From assembly GCF_900115925.1 (NCBI RefSeq), contig NZ_FOYF01000004.1, positions 86,507 through 150,506 of the forward strand: DNA of 64,000 bases, written 5' to 3'. Under the pieces are notes generated by a model. That model saw only the letters and a program-made list of their open reading frames with translations. It was not told where the DNA came from and did not search any database. Source of the stretch: Bacillus sp. cl95. Its GTDB lineage: Bacteria; Bacillota; Bacilli; Bacillales; Cytobacillaceae. Every line of letters begins with the position of its first letter. Position 1 is the stretch's first letter. A program made the position numbers and the translations under genes. Of the stretch, positions 33,821 to 42,827 are shown piece by piece.

Positions 33821-34735
33821 TTATTTTAGTAATGGAGCTGCTTCCATTGGATTTAGACCATTTGCTGCCCAAGCGAAAGGTTGGTTTTTGTTAAGCTTAT
33901 TGAGAAGTTCCATGTCGCTATTAGGAATTTCAAAGTCAAATAGATTTAAGTTTTCTTTTATACGTTCAGGCTTAGTACTTCTGGTCAATACACTATAACC
34001 ATGCTGCAATCCCCAACGCAACAACAGTTTAGCTTCTGATACATTTAGTTTTGCTGCAATATCTTTGATGAAAAATTGGCCTTCTTTCTTCAGATCAGCA
34101 AGAACTTCCCCACCTTGGCCTTCTACTGAACGCCAGTTGGAAAGTGGAGCAAGGGAGCTATACGCAATTGGAACGATTGAATTTTCTTTCATATACTTGG
34201 TCAGCTCAATTTGAGTATTCATAGGGTGAAACTCAACCTGGTTTGCCTCTGGTTTTGCTAATCCGGCGTTCAATATTTCTTTGATTTTTTCTTCATTATA
34301 GTTTGATACTCCAATATGTCTAGTAAGCCCTAGCCTCTTCAGTTCCATCAGTGCCCTCCACTGCTCAAGCCTCAGCTCTGCCAAAGGGGCATGGATAAGG
34401 TAAAGGTCTACATAGTCAAGCTGCAATTGTTTAAGCTGATTCTTCAGTGTTTCAATGGTTTGCTCGTAAGTTTTTTCTGGTGCTCCCCATGGCTTATAAC
34501 CTGGGAAAAGTTTAGAAGTTACAAAAATTTCACTTCTGGGAACTCCGGATTCTTTTATACCTCTTCCGGTTCCTTCTTCATTATTGTAGCCTTCTGCTGC
34601 GTCAATATGTCTGAAACCTGCTTTTAAAGCCTCTTTTACACTTGTTTCTGCCTGAGCTGCAGACAACTGGTAAGTTCCAAAGCCAACAAGAGGCATACCT
34701 AATTCGTTTTTTCGGGTCAATTTTGATAATTCCAT
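33821..34735 (-). CDS. Aldo/keto reductase
   Basis: 304 residues in the single-domain (alpha/beta)8 AKR family. Catalytic tetrad positions are readable: Asp and Tyr in FRHIDAAEGYNNE (~40-53), Lys in FVTSKLFPG (~75), and His in YLIHAPL (~115). The NADPH end LTRSTKPERIKENL (~255) is typical. It is downstream of an SDR gene by 41 bp on the same strand, forming an operon, and both are divergent from an AraC regulator. Such pairs act in reduction of reactive aldehydes/ketones or sugar-alcohol metabolism; the substrate is not inferable. Confidence 0.92.
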   Translation of the reverse strand: MELSKLTRKNELGMPLVGFGTYQLSAAQAETSVKEALKAGFRHIDAAEGYNNEEGTGRGIKESGVPRSEIFVTSKLFPGYKPWGAPEKTYEQTIETLKNQLKQLQLDYVDLYLIHAPLAELRLEQWRALMELKRLGLTRHIGVSNYNEEKIKEILNAGLAKPEANQVEFHPMNTQIELTKYMKENSIVPIAYSSLAPLSNWRSVEGQGGEVLADLKKEGQFFIKDIAAKLNVSEAKLLLRWGLQHGYSVLTRSTKPERIKENLNLFDFEIPNSDMELLNKLNKNQPFAWAANGLNPMEAAPLLK

Positions 34736-34776
34736 AATGAATCTCCTTACTAAATATATTTATTTTGTTTAATTGA

Positions 34777-35682
34777 TTAAGCTTTTGTTCTCAGACGATT
34801 CACCAATAAATCGTCTTTGAGTATCTGATCTTTCATTGCCAATAATTCTTCCACGTCCCAGTTGCTGCTTAGATAACGTCCTGTAGCCCAATCGGCTTGC
34901 CCGGAACACAGCCAAACGATGAACCCGGCAGCCAATTCTGGTTTGTCCACTAGATAAGGATGCATATTCTTTGGCATATTTTTTGCAAGGTCTGTTGCTA
35001 CACCACCTGGATGGATAGCAAATGACTTGATGCCATCTTCGCTATGATCGACATTTATAAACTCACAAAGGCGGTTGATTGCATGTTTCGAAGTCTGATA
35101 ATCCGATGCTTCCGGAGTCAACAGTTGAGCACCGACTGATGAAATAAGTATCAAGTGTCCTCCAGTTCCACCTTTTGCGGAGTGCTTACGTGCAGATTCT
35201 ATAAGATGCGGGATGCAATAGCGGGCAACATAATATGTCCCTTTTACATTGACCTCCCACGACATCCACCAACTGTCTATATCTGATTCTCCGATTTTAC
35301 TCCATTTGCCAAGGTAACCCGCATTGGCGTCTGCCACATCAATGCTTCCGAACTGGGCGATACAATCATCAACAGCTGCTTTAACCTGCTCTGGGTTTGT
35401 TACATCGCAAACCATATAAGAACACCGGGTTTCAGGGTTTGCTTCCATTACTTTAGCCTTAGTCTTTATAAGTTGACTTTCCGATCTGGAAACAATATAA
35501 ACTGCTTTTGCTCCTGCATGTGCAAAGGCTATAGCTGTTGCCTGACCGATGCCTTGTGATGCACCAGAAATAAAAATAGTTTTGCCCGAAGCGCTTCCTT
35601 TTAAGGCAGTCTCTGGATCTATGCCAGAATAAGTTGAGTGATGGGACTTCAAATTAAGAAATTGTGTTTCAATTGATGACAT
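34777..35682 (-). CDS. Short-chain dehydrogenase/reductase
   Basis: 301 residues from the ATG at 35682, preceded by AAGGAG; the frame extends to 35730 without a ribosome site. Rossmann motif TIFISGASQGIGQA (~31-44), DVADANAGYLG, catalytic Ser in LILISSVGAQ and YQTSKHAINR (Tyr-x3-Lys) are all present. The N-terminal 30 residues precede the usual fold start. First gene of the SDR-AKR operon. Divergently transcribed AraC gene lies about 220 bp away. Confidence 0.92.
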   Translation of the reverse strand: MSSIETQFLNLKSHHSTYSGIDPETALKGSASGKTIFISGASQGIGQATAIAFAHAGAKAVYIVSRSESQLIKTKAKVMEANPETRCSYMVCDVTNPEQVKAAVDDCIAQFGSIDVADANAGYLGKWSKIGESDIDSWWMSWEVNVKGTYYVARYCIPHLIESARKHSAKGGTGGHLILISSVGAQLLTPEASDYQTSKHAINRLCEFINVDHSEDGIKSFAIHPGGVATDLAKNMPKNMHPYLVDKPELAAGFIVWLCSGQADWATGRYLSSNWDVEELLAMKDQILKDDLLVNRLRTKA

Positions 35683-35901
35683 TATTTTTCTCCTTATATC
35701 AGAATTAACAGTACAAATTAGCCAATCCAATTATAGTTCTCATGGCACTGAGGTTAGTTTAAGAATAATAAACATTGTAGGCATTAACAATACATAATCC
35801 TACGCTTTGTTGCCTAATACTCCAAAACAAAAAAAATATCTTCGTGATAACAACAATATCATGATACAATATTACAAAATCTTGCATAATCGGAGGATTC
35901 A

Positions 35902-36777
35902 ATGACAGAGAAACAAAATCAAATGATATCATTGTTTAATCAAATTATTCCAAAAGAAACTGTTTTAACTACAGCAGTAACGGGGCTCTCTTTATTTAGA
36001 ATCGAAGATTCTTTTTCCAGAACACCATATTCATATAGTTCTGAGATAATTATTCTTGCACAAGGAGAAAAAGTGGTCTATCTGGGGGATGACATATATA
36101 CTTATGATTCGTCACACTACCTAGTTCTACCTGTTCCTTTGCCGGCTGAATGTGAAGGGCGAGTAAAGATGGATAAGCCGATTTTGGGATTAAGTATTGA
36201 CATTGATCCTATTGAAGTCGGGGAAATACTGTTGGCAATGGAGGATAACAAAAAAGGAGTTAAAGCTTTGCCAAAGGGTATTTATAGTTCTCCAATGAAT
36301 GATGCAATTTACGATGCGACAACTAGACTTTTAAAGGCAATTACTGACCCTCAGGATAAAAGGGTGTTGGCTCCGATGATTAAAAGAGAAATAATCTATC
36401 GTGTGTTACAGGGTGAAAACGGGGAGATACTTCAGTCACTTTTACACCGCAACAGGCGTTTCTTTCAGATAGCAAAGGTGATTCAGAAAATTAATGAGTC
36501 CTACAGCGATAAATTTGACATAGACAAAATGGCTGAAGATTTGGAAATGAGCAACTCTACATTTCACAGCAGCTTTAAGTCAGTAACAAATACATCGCCA
36601 CTCCAGTATATTAAAAACGTCCGCCTTCACAAGGCTCGTACACTTATGATTCAGGACGGATTAAATGCAAATTCAGCCGCTTTCAGAGTTGGATATGAAA
36701 GTCCTTCTCAGTTTAGCAGAGAGTATAAACGCTTATTCGGAGCAACGCCCTCAAGGGATGTGGCTTTTCAGCGATAA
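35902..36777 (+). CDS. AraC family transcriptional regulator
   Basis: 291 residues. N-terminal cupin-like AraC_N domain (~1-165; EIIILAQGEKVVYLGDDIYTYDSSHYLVLPVPLP) binds an effector; C-terminal double helix-turn-helix (~190-290) includes MAEDLEMSNSTFHSSFKSVTNTSPLQYIKNVRLHKAR and RVGYESPSQFSREYKRLFGATPS. AraC regulators next to divergent reductase genes usually activate them. GGAGG stands five bases before the ATG. The shared 219-bp region to the SDR gene should contain its operator. Confidence 0.9.
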   Translation: MTEKQNQMISLFNQIIPKETVLTTAVTGLSLFRIEDSFSRTPYSYSSEIIILAQGEKVVYLGDDIYTYDSSHYLVLPVPLPAECEGRVKMDKPILGLSIDIDPIEVGEILLAMEDNKKGVKALPKGIYSSPMNDAIYDATTRLLKAITDPQDKRVLAPMIKREIIYRVLQGENGEILQSLLHRNRRFFQIAKVIQKINESYSDKFDIDKMAEDLEMSNSTFHSSFKSVTNTSPLQYIKNVRLHKARTLMIQDGLNANSAAFRVGYESPSQFSREYKRLFGATPSRDVAFQR

Positions 36778-36831
36778 CGGCAGACGCAGACTAGAAAAGT
36801 CATTCTCAATAGCCCTTAATGATCAGCCATC

Positions 36832-37016
36832 AGAAGGTATATAGGCTTTGCAAAAAGATTGACATACCGAAAGATCAAAGAGTTTGTTAAAGCTAAGGTA
36901 AAAAGAGCTATAGCCGTTAATAGAGATCTAACAGGCTCAAATCAACTTTGGCAAATGGACATAAAGTAAGGTATTTCCATGATGAGAATAAATTTTTCTT
37001 CCTTCTAAACCTTAAA
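36832..37016 (+). pseudogene. IS3-type transposase remnant
   Basis: Readable codons GFAKRLTYRKIKEFVKAKVK and, after a short gap, VNRDLTGSNQLWQMDIK resemble the start of an IS3-family OrfB catalytic domain. A TAA follows DIK; in a shifted frame the expected continuation YFHDENKFFFLLNL is seen, so a 1-nt deletion broke the gene. Ends against repeat copy G; no inverted repeats of an intact element were identified. Confidence 0.65.
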
Positions 37017-37083
37017 AAGTGCCTGTCACGCCCCGTATATTCATGAAATAGTTCATCAAAGCATGGGGTGGGTCAGGCACTTT
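37016..37083 (-). terminator. RlmD-type gene terminator; GTGCCTG-family repeat, copy G
   Basis: AAAGTGCCTGTCACGCCCC pairs with GGGGTGGGTCAGGCACTTT. The arms are long and a T5 follows on the minus strand. It begins 9 bases past the methyltransferase stop. Confidence 0.85.
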
Positions 37084-37092
37084 CTATATAAT

Positions 37093-38472
37093 TTATTTTA
37101 TGATGAGTTTTGCCACACACTCAACATGACTCGTCTGCGGGAACATATCAACCGGCTGGATATAATCAACATTATAGCTCTTACTTAGCGTCTGTATGTC
37201 CTTTGCCAATGTCGATGGGTTGCAAGATACATATACAACCTTCTGCGGTTTTACGTTTAAGATGGTCTGCAACAATTGTGCGTCCAGTCCTGTTCTTGGT
37301 GGATCGACGACGATGACGTCTGGTTTCCAGCCTTTTTTGACCCATTTTGGCAGGACTTCTTCTGCTTTGCCTGGCACGTATTTTGTATGAGTGAAGCCGT
37401 GGCGTTTAGCGTTTTTCTTGGCATCATCAATCGATTCAGGAATGATGTCCATTCCGCGTACTTCGGCTGCTTTGTCAGCGAGCCATAAGCCAATTGTTCC
37501 GACACCGCAGTAAGCATCGACTACTTTTTCCACACCTGTCAAAGCAGCAGCCTTTTTCACTTCATTGTATAAGTTGACGGTTTGAGTCGGGTTCAGTTGG
37601 AAGAAGGTGCGAGCAGATAGTTCGAACTGGAGGTCTCCCAATGTTTCTTGGATAAACTCTTCACCTGCCATTACTTCTGTCTCATCTCCGAAAATGAGCG
37701 ATGTTTTCTCACCGTTAATGTTTTGCACGATCGATTTTAGGTTCGGAAGCTTGCTTTGGATTTTCTCGATCAACAAGTCGCGGTTCGGGATTTCTTTTTG
37801 TGTTGTGATGAGTACAACTTGAAGCTCGTTCGTCTGTACACCTACTCTTGCCACAATCGTCCTCACGAGGCCTTTTTGCATTTTTTCATTATAAATAGGT
37901 ATCTTCAATTCTTCTAGAATGCTTCTGACCGCCAATGTTGCTTCGTTTGTTTGCGAATGCTGAACAGCACAGTGTTCAATATTGATGAGTTGATGAGAGT
38001 TCAAGCCATACAATCCCGCAAGTACTTTTCCAGCCTTTTGACGAACTTGGAAACTGCTCTTGTTACGATAACCCCAAGGATCTTCCATTCCAATGGTCGG
38101 ACGGATATCCATCGCAAACAAGTTTAGTTTTGTGTGTCTTTCCAGCGATTGAATGACGATATCGCGTTTCTCTCTTAGCTGACCAGCATAGCTCAAATGT
38201 TGGAGCTGACAACCCCCACACTGATCGTAAACCGGACAAGGCGGCTGTACGCGTTCTTTTGAAGCAATACGTATCTTCTTGATTTTCGCTTCGGCAAATC
38301 TCGGATTAACGTTCGTAACCTCCACGACCACTTCTTCACCCGGAAGTGCACCTGGTACGAACACAACCTGCCTCTTAAAATAACCGACTCCTTCGCCGTT
38401 GATCCCAAGTCTTTTAATCGTTAAAGGAAAGGTTTGTTTTGGCTGTATTTTCACTGTTTGCTGATTGTTCAT
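37093..38472 (-). CDS. rlmD: TrmA/RlmD-family 23S rRNA (uracil-C5) methyltransferase (YfjO position)
   Basis: 459 residues if started at the ATG at 38472 with GGAG upstream; a GTG four codons earlier (38484) is possible. A TRAM domain opens the protein ([19 protein letters not shown]). The iron-sulfur Cys set is [14 protein letters not shown] and a later CAV. The catalytic domain has motif [18 protein letters not shown], and the nucleophile in [13 protein letters not shown]. Enzymes of this family methylate uracil in 23S rRNA or tRNA; family members in Bacillus include RlmCD (YefA) and YfjO, and the neighbourhood fits yfjO, so the exact target is uncertain. It is translationally close to the AlkA-type gene. 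Confidence 0.9.
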   Translation of the reverse strand: MNNQQTVKIQPKQTFPLTIKRLGINGEGVGYFKRQVVFVPGALPGEEVVVEVTNVNPRFAEAKIKKIRIASKERVQPPCPVYDQCGGCQLQHLSYAGQLREKRDIVIQSLERHTKLNLFAMDIRPTIGMEDPWGYRNKSSFQVRQKAGKVLAGLYGLNSHQLINIEHCAVQHSQTNEATLAVRSILEELKIPIYNEKMQKGLVRTIVARVGVQTNELQVVLITTQKEIPNRDLLIEKIQSKLPNLKSIVQNINGEKTSLIFGDETEVMAGEEFIQETLGDLQFELSARTFFQLNPTQTVNLYNEVKKAAALTGVEKVVDAYCGVGTIGLWLADKAAEVRGMDIIPESIDDAKKNAKRHGFTHTKYVPGKAEEVLPKWVKKGWKPDVIVVDPPRTGLDAQLLQTILNVKPQKVVYVSCNPSTLAKDIQTLSKSYNVDYIQPVDMFPQTSHVECVAKLIIK

Positions 38473-38490
38473 CTGATTTTCCACTCCAAA

Positions 38491-39384
38491 TTATTCAATG
38501 CTTCTCCACAAATATAGCGAAGCATAGCTTAAGTACGGATTCCAACTTTCCATGTAGCGTTCCATTTCGGCTACTGTTGGTTTCACGTCTAATTTATATA
38601 ACTTTTTCAATGCATTCTGCAGGCCAATATCCGCTGTTGGAAAAAGATTCGCCCGGCCAAGACCAAACATCATGAAATTTTGGACAGTCCACGGACCAAT
38701 ACCACGAATTTTGATGAGTTTATTAAAAATCTCCGTTTCGTCTGCATGCTTCAAAGCCTCTAAATCTAACTCTCCATTTACAATCGCTTGAGCAATCCCA
38801 ATTGTGTATTCCGCTTTACGACCGCTGAATTGCATTTCGCGTAGCCGTTCAACGGTTAACTCTGCAACCGTTTTAGGCTTCGGATAAAATAATACTCCTT
38901 CTATTTCATAACCAAATGTTTTTACAAATCGTTCGGTTAGCTTATGGGCAAATGATAAATTCAGTTGTTGATGGATGATACATTTTAGTAAACATCCAAA
39001 TGGATCCACATCAAGCACGATTGGCGTTCCGATATGCTCTTGAAAAATCTCATTTAAATCAGTTTGCTGAAAATGATCATGAATATTTCTCAAAGGAACA
39101 TGCCATTGAAAAATTTCTGATACACTCTCGATAACCGCTTGTCTATAAGATTCATCTGTTCCGCTCAACTCAAAACCCGGTTCCTCCACACTCCCAGCTG
39201 CTGTAATCGTTACAACAAAAGGCTTATCTTCCACCAATATCGGTACCTTGACACTGCGTTCTTCCCGATTCAACACATTTAAAGGATCAAGCGATAAACG
39301 CTCAAGTACACGGTCAAAATTATATGGACCTTCGATTTTTATCGATTCATGCCACACGAACAAATCCATCCTTTTAAAAAGCAT
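38491..39384 (-). CDS. DNA-3-methyladenine glycosylase, AlkA/YfjP type
   Basis: 297 residues. N-terminal beta-rich domain, then a helix-hairpin-helix GPD fold with LIKIRGIGPWTVQNFMMFGLGR (~225-246) and the catalytic Asp in FPTADIGL. Excises alkylated bases in base-excision repair. It starts an operon with the downstream methyltransferase gene (6-bp gap). The start is uncertain: ATG at 39384 has a weak site, whereas a TTG eight codons in has AAGGA correctly placed. B. subtilis YfjP is the syntenic homologue. Confidence 0.88.
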   Translation of the reverse strand: MLFKRMDLFVWHESIKIEGPYNFDRVLERLSLDPLNVLNREERSVKVPILVEDKPFVVTITAAGSVEEPGFELSGTDESYRQAVIESVSEIFQWHVPLRNIHDHFQQTDLNEIFQEHIGTPIVLDVDPFGCLLKCIIHQQLNLSFAHKLTERFVKTFGYEIEGVLFYPKPKTVAELTVERLREMQFSGRKAEYTIGIAQAIVNGELDLEALKHADETEIFNKLIKIRGIGPWTVQNFMMFGLGRANLFPTADIGLQNALKKLYKLDVKPTVAEMERYMESWNPYLSYASLYLWRSIE

Positions 39385-39582
39385 TTTCCCGTATTATAGC
39401 ATGTTTGTTCGTGATGAATCTAAAGGAGTTGATCATGTTAGGCGAATTTCGTCTATTCTAAAATTAATCTTCCCTCTTCGTTGATTTTTTTCTACTAAAT
39501 CTAATTTAATTTCTACCGTTTCGGATTTTTTTCTTCACTTCTAAAACAATTTCTACTTGACCATCATCAGACGAAAAACAAA

Positions 39583-39605
39583 CCGGATTCCTTTTGGAAA
39601 TCCGG
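39583..39605 (-). terminator. pdaA terminator
   Basis: CCGGATTCC / GGAAATCCGG stem over a TTTT loop, with a T-rich minus-strand tail. Confidence 0.75.
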
Positions 39606-39618
39606 CTCGACATAAAGA

Positions 39619-40386
39619 TTATTTTTTCTGAGGATAATCATCAAGGCTTTTGAACTTGTAGCCCTTCTTTTTTAAATCCCTAATCGCTTTTTCAAGAGCA
39701 TCTGCATTGTCTTTAGATACAGTATGCAAAAGGATGATAGCACCTGGATGGATTTGCGACATGATGTTATTGTACGAATACTCCCAACCTCGTTGTTGAT
39801 TAACGTGCCAATCGACAAACGCCACTGACCAGAATACATGGGTATATCCTTCTTGTTTGGCCAGTTCCATCGTACGTTCACTGAATACTCCGCGTGGTGG
39901 GCGCAAGTATTTCATCTGCTTTTGTTTAGTGATATTAGCTGTTTCTGCCTTCACCTTTTGGAGCTCTCTTCTTAAACGCTCATCATCCACTTGCGTTAAA
40001 TCAGGGTGATAGTACGAATGATTACCGATGATATGACCTTCTTTTACCATTCGTTGCACCAGGTGCGGCGAGCTTTCTAAATAGTGACCGGTCACGAAAA
40101 AAGTCGCCGGTACCTTTTCTTTTTTCAGTACATCAAGAATTTTGGGTGTATATCCATTTTCATAGCCATTATCAAACGTCAAATAGACATCCTTTTTGGC
40201 AGGATCACCTTTGTAAAAAGCGCCGTATTTAGCAATCACAGCATCAAGCTGCGCACCAGCTTCTGCAGGCTGCTCGTTCGTCGCTTTTTTAAGTCCCCAA
40301 TGGATGGGAGCATTCGGTGCAGCTGCTGCGTGGATAGGGAATACTATTAATAGCAGCATCAGCACGTGTAAAAGCCCTTTTTTCAC
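39619..40386 (-). CDS. pdaA: PdaA-type peptidoglycan N-acetylmuramic acid deacetylase
   Basis: 255 residues from a GTG with AAGGAGG upstream. An N-terminal signal peptide ends around HAAAA. The NodB fold carries the PdaA signature TFDNGYENG (Asn replaces the second Asp of classical deacetylases), the metal His pair in GNHSYYHPD, PPRG and WSVAFVDW. PdaA deacetylates muramic acid on the way to muramic delta-lactam in the spore cortex, so the gene is expected to act in sporulation/germination. Immediately downstream of the fumarase terminator side; synteny matches yfjS. Confidence 0.93.
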   Translation of the reverse strand: MKKGLLHVLMLLLIVFPIHAAAAPNAPIHWGLKKATNEQPAEAGAQLDAVIAKYGAFYKGDPAKKDVYLTFDNGYENGYTPKILDVLKKEKVPATFFVTGHYLESSPHLVQRMVKEGHIIGNHSYYHPDLTQVDDERLRRELQKVKAETANITKQKQMKYLRPPRGVFSERTMELAKQEGYTHVFWSVAFVDWHVNQQRGWEYSYNNIMSQIHPGAIILLHTVSKDNADALEKAIRDLKKKGYKFKSLDDYPQKK

Positions 40387-40458
40387 TACATTTCCTCCTT
40401 ACAAAGTTTTTGTTAGTGTTTGTTAAGAAAGGAAATTTAATTTTGGTAAAAAATGAAA

Positions 40459-40486
40459 AAGCTGATAGGCCTAAGCGTATCAGCTT
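40459..40486 (-). terminator. Fumarase gene terminator
   Basis: AAGCTGATA / TATCAGCTT stem; the minus strand continues TTTTTCATTTTTTACC. Confidence 0.75.
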
Positions 40487-40494
40487 CTTTCGTC

Positions 40495-42036
40495 TTAGTT
40501 AAAAACTTTTTCTTTGAACTGGGCTAATTTTTCAAGCGAAGATTTATCAACGTCAGCATGTAAGCTGTTTCCATGAGAATCCATTGTAACAACCGCCGTA
40601 AATCCTTCAACCTTTAAGTGCCACATTGCTTCTGGGATACCAAACTGCATCAAGTCTACGCCTTCAACGGATTTGATACAGTCGGCATAGTACTGTGCAG
40701 CTCCACCAATGGCATTTAAATATACTCCACCATGTTCTTGAAGAGCAGCTAGCGTTTTTGGTCCCATTCCGCCTTTTCCGATAACCGCACGAATGCCGAA
40801 ACGCTTCATGATGTCACCTTGGTAAGGCTCCTCACGAATACTCGTAGTCGGTCCAGCAGCTTTCACATGCCATTGACCTGCTTCGTCTTTCAACATTACC
40901 GGTCCGCAATGGTAAATCACTTGTCCGTTTAGGTCTACCGGTGAATCATGGTCGGATAAATATTTATGAATCGCGTCACGACCTGTGTACATCATTCCAT
41001 TGATTCGAACGACATCACCGACTTTTAGACTGCGAATTTTTTCTTCGGTAATAGGAGCTTGAAGTGTGATCATTTCTTCTACTGCTGCAGCCGTTTCTCG
41101 TTCAGCTTCAGTTTGAGCGAAATCGATCATTTCACCTTCTTGATACATCCAATCATTGATATCGCCTGTTTCTGGATTCACGGCAACACCTAGACGGCGG
41201 AATGCCCAACAATTGTAAGCGACTGAAACGAAGAAACTTGCTGGAATACGGTTCATGACCCCAACTTTACATCCTAGTAAGGTTGTTTCACCACCAAATC
41301 CCATTGTTCCAATGCCAAGCTCGTTCGCATTGTCCATAATGTAGTCTTCAAGTTTTTGAAGATCCGCATTCGGATTTACGTCGTCAACTGAACGGAAAAG
41401 TTGTTCTTTTGCAAGGTCGTATCCAGAAGAACGGTCGCCTCCAATACCAACTCCGATAAAGCCGGCACTGCAGCCTTGTCCTTGAGCTTGGTAAACGGAA
41501 TGCATTACACATTTACGGATTCCATCCAAGTCACGGCCCGCACGGCCAAGTCCATCAAGTTCACATGGTAAGCTGTACTGGATATTCTTATTTTCACAAC
41601 CGCCACCTTTTAAAATTAGGCGCGCATCAATATAATCTTTTTCCCATTGCTCGAATTTAATTACAGGCGTACCATCGCCAAGATTGTCGCCGCTATTATC
41701 TCCAGTTAGTGAATCAACAGAGTTCGGACGAAGCTTTCCATCCTTCGTTGCTTGGGCAATCGCAGAATAGATGGCTTTTTTCATTTCTATTTGATTCGCT
41801 CCAACGGGCGTCTTGATTTTAAAAGTTGGTAGTCCTGTATCTTGGCAAATTGGCGATACTTGATCGTCCGCCATCTTAATATTGTTTGTTATCGTTGCAA
41901 GGCTCATCGCCGATCTTGTGCCTTCATTTTCGCGCTCTTTCGCTGCTTTAATGGCACGACGCACATCTTTTGGAAGCTTTGTTGATGTTTCAACAATCAG
42001 CTTGTACATGCTTTCCTGGAATTTCTCTATATTCAT
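40495..42036 (-). CDS. Class I fumarate hydratase
   Basis: 513 residues from the ATG at 42036, with AGGGG about nine bases upstream; the frame extends to 42081 but those codons have no ribosome site. It is the fused alpha/beta form of class I fumarase. Candidate Fe-S cysteines are in CQDTGLPTF, GQGCSAGFIGVGIGGDRSSG and LLGCKVG; the C-terminal swivel domain contains MKRFGIRAVIGKGGMGPKT. It hydrates fumarate to malate in the TCA cycle with an oxygen-sensitive 4Fe-4S centre. B. subtilis uses a class II FumC instead, so this may be an additional isozyme or replacement. Confidence 0.9.
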   Translation of the reverse strand: MNIEKFQESMYKLIVETSTKLPKDVRRAIKAAKERENEGTRSAMSLATITNNIKMADDQVSPICQDTGLPTFKIKTPVGANQIEMKKAIYSAIAQATKDGKLRPNSVDSLTGDNSGDNLGDGTPVIKFEQWEKDYIDARLILKGGGCENKNIQYSLPCELDGLGRAGRDLDGIRKCVMHSVYQAQGQGCSAGFIGVGIGGDRSSGYDLAKEQLFRSVDDVNPNADLQKLEDYIMDNANELGIGTMGFGGETTLLGCKVGVMNRIPASFFVSVAYNCWAFRRLGVAVNPETGDINDWMYQEGEMIDFAQTEAERETAAAVEEMITLQAPITEEKIRSLKVGDVVRINGMMYTGRDAIHKYLSDHDSPVDLNGQVIYHCGPVMLKDEAGQWHVKAAGPTTSIREEPYQGDIMKRFGIRAVIGKGGMGPKTLAALQEHGGVYLNAIGGAAQYYADCIKSVEGVDLMQFGIPEAMWHLKVEGFTAVVTMDSHGNSLHADVDKSSLEKLAQFKEKVFN

Positions 42037-42197
42037 AACTGCATTCCCCTTCCCCATGTCCGTGCTTAATATTTCATTCATGAATTTTACAATTATTTGA
42101 CGATTTTTATTATACTCCTATCCGTTTGGGTTGGAAAGTGGAAGGTGTAACCGATTTCAAGAGGTTATTGGTATTGGTAAAATGTTTGGTTTGGATC

Positions 42198-42480
42198 TTT
42201 TGACGGGATTTTCGAAATTTATGAGGCGAATTCGGAATATTTGACGGGATTTTTCAATATTTGACGGGATTTCCGTAACTTGTGATTGGAACTTAATTTT
42301 CTGAAAATTTCACGATCACTTTTATCGCCATTCTCAAAACTTTCTGCACCTTTTTCACGACACAGCTCTTCGTAATTTTTCTCTTTATGATATTTGGTAT
42401 GTTCCCGAGAATTTTTGTTATGCTCGATGCATTTTATGCGGTGTTTTGAAATTATTTGTTATGTTCAGTAGGATTTATGC
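42198..42480. repeat. Degenerate ~20-bp tandem repeat array
   Basis: TTGACGGGATTT begins at 42200, 42241 and 42261 with a decayed unit between. A second series, (G/T)GTTATG(C/T)TC, occurs at 42396, 42417 and 42458, again at ~20-41 bp spacing, and a TTTATGC-bearing relic lies between. Thus most of the intergenic space upstream of fumarase follows a ~20-bp period. No spacers or conserved dyads, so it is not CRISPR. The gap 42037-42547 has no gene. Confidence 0.65.
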
Positions 42481-42521
42481 TGACTTCTGATTATTCAGAA
42501 AAACATCATATCCAAGCACAA

Positions 42522-42555
42522 AAAAATAGAACCTGCACATACAGGTTCTATTTTT
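42522..42555 (-). terminator. SE1561-family gene terminator
   Basis: AAAATAGAACCTG / CAGGTTCTATTTT stem with a T run on both sides; overlaps the stop codon of the small gene at 42548. Confidence 0.8.
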
Positions 42556-42733
42556 CGCGATGATTGAATTCTTTGCACTTTGATTCCAGCTCGTCTACCA
42601 TTGAAATTAAGCGATCAATATCTTCTAAGTCCGTATCCTCCGGATCGATTGCCTCAATTACATCAAGGAACATATTTAATCTTTGTTTTAAGAAGGTCAT
42701 TTGTGCATTTTTATCATTAAGCGGGCTGCCCAT
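42548..42733 (-). CDS. SE1561 family small protein
   Basis: 61 residues from the ATG at 42733; AAAGGAG lies eight bases ahead of it, while an ATG two codons earlier is too close. The sequence MGSPLNDKNAQMTFLKQRL...AIDPEDTDLEDIDRLI matches the SE1561 family I recall from firmicutes, helical and acidic, function unknown. Its position near pdaA corresponds to the yfjT region of B. subtilis. Confidence 0.8.
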   Translation of the reverse strand: MGSPLNDKNAQMTFLKQRLNMFLDVIEAIDPEDTDLEDIDRLISMVDELESKCKEFNHREK

Positions 42734-42827
42734 GTCCATCTCTCCTTTCGCTTATCGATACTATCCTACCGAAAAGCGCAAAATTACGCAATGCTAGGAA
42801 ATAATGAGCAACACATTAGCAGCCGAT

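Noticed and set aside
37110-37822. Many plus-strand frames opposite the RlmD-type gene
   Set aside because: Antisense to a highly conserved catalytic region; sequence of those frames is not protein-like.
39435-39461. Seven-codon frame with AAAGGAG upstream
   Set aside because: Too short to support; could be a leader peptide but no downstream gene is on this strand.
42198-42480. CRISPR array
   Set aside because: Units are degenerate, the ~20-bp period leaves no spacers, and no cas genes are near.
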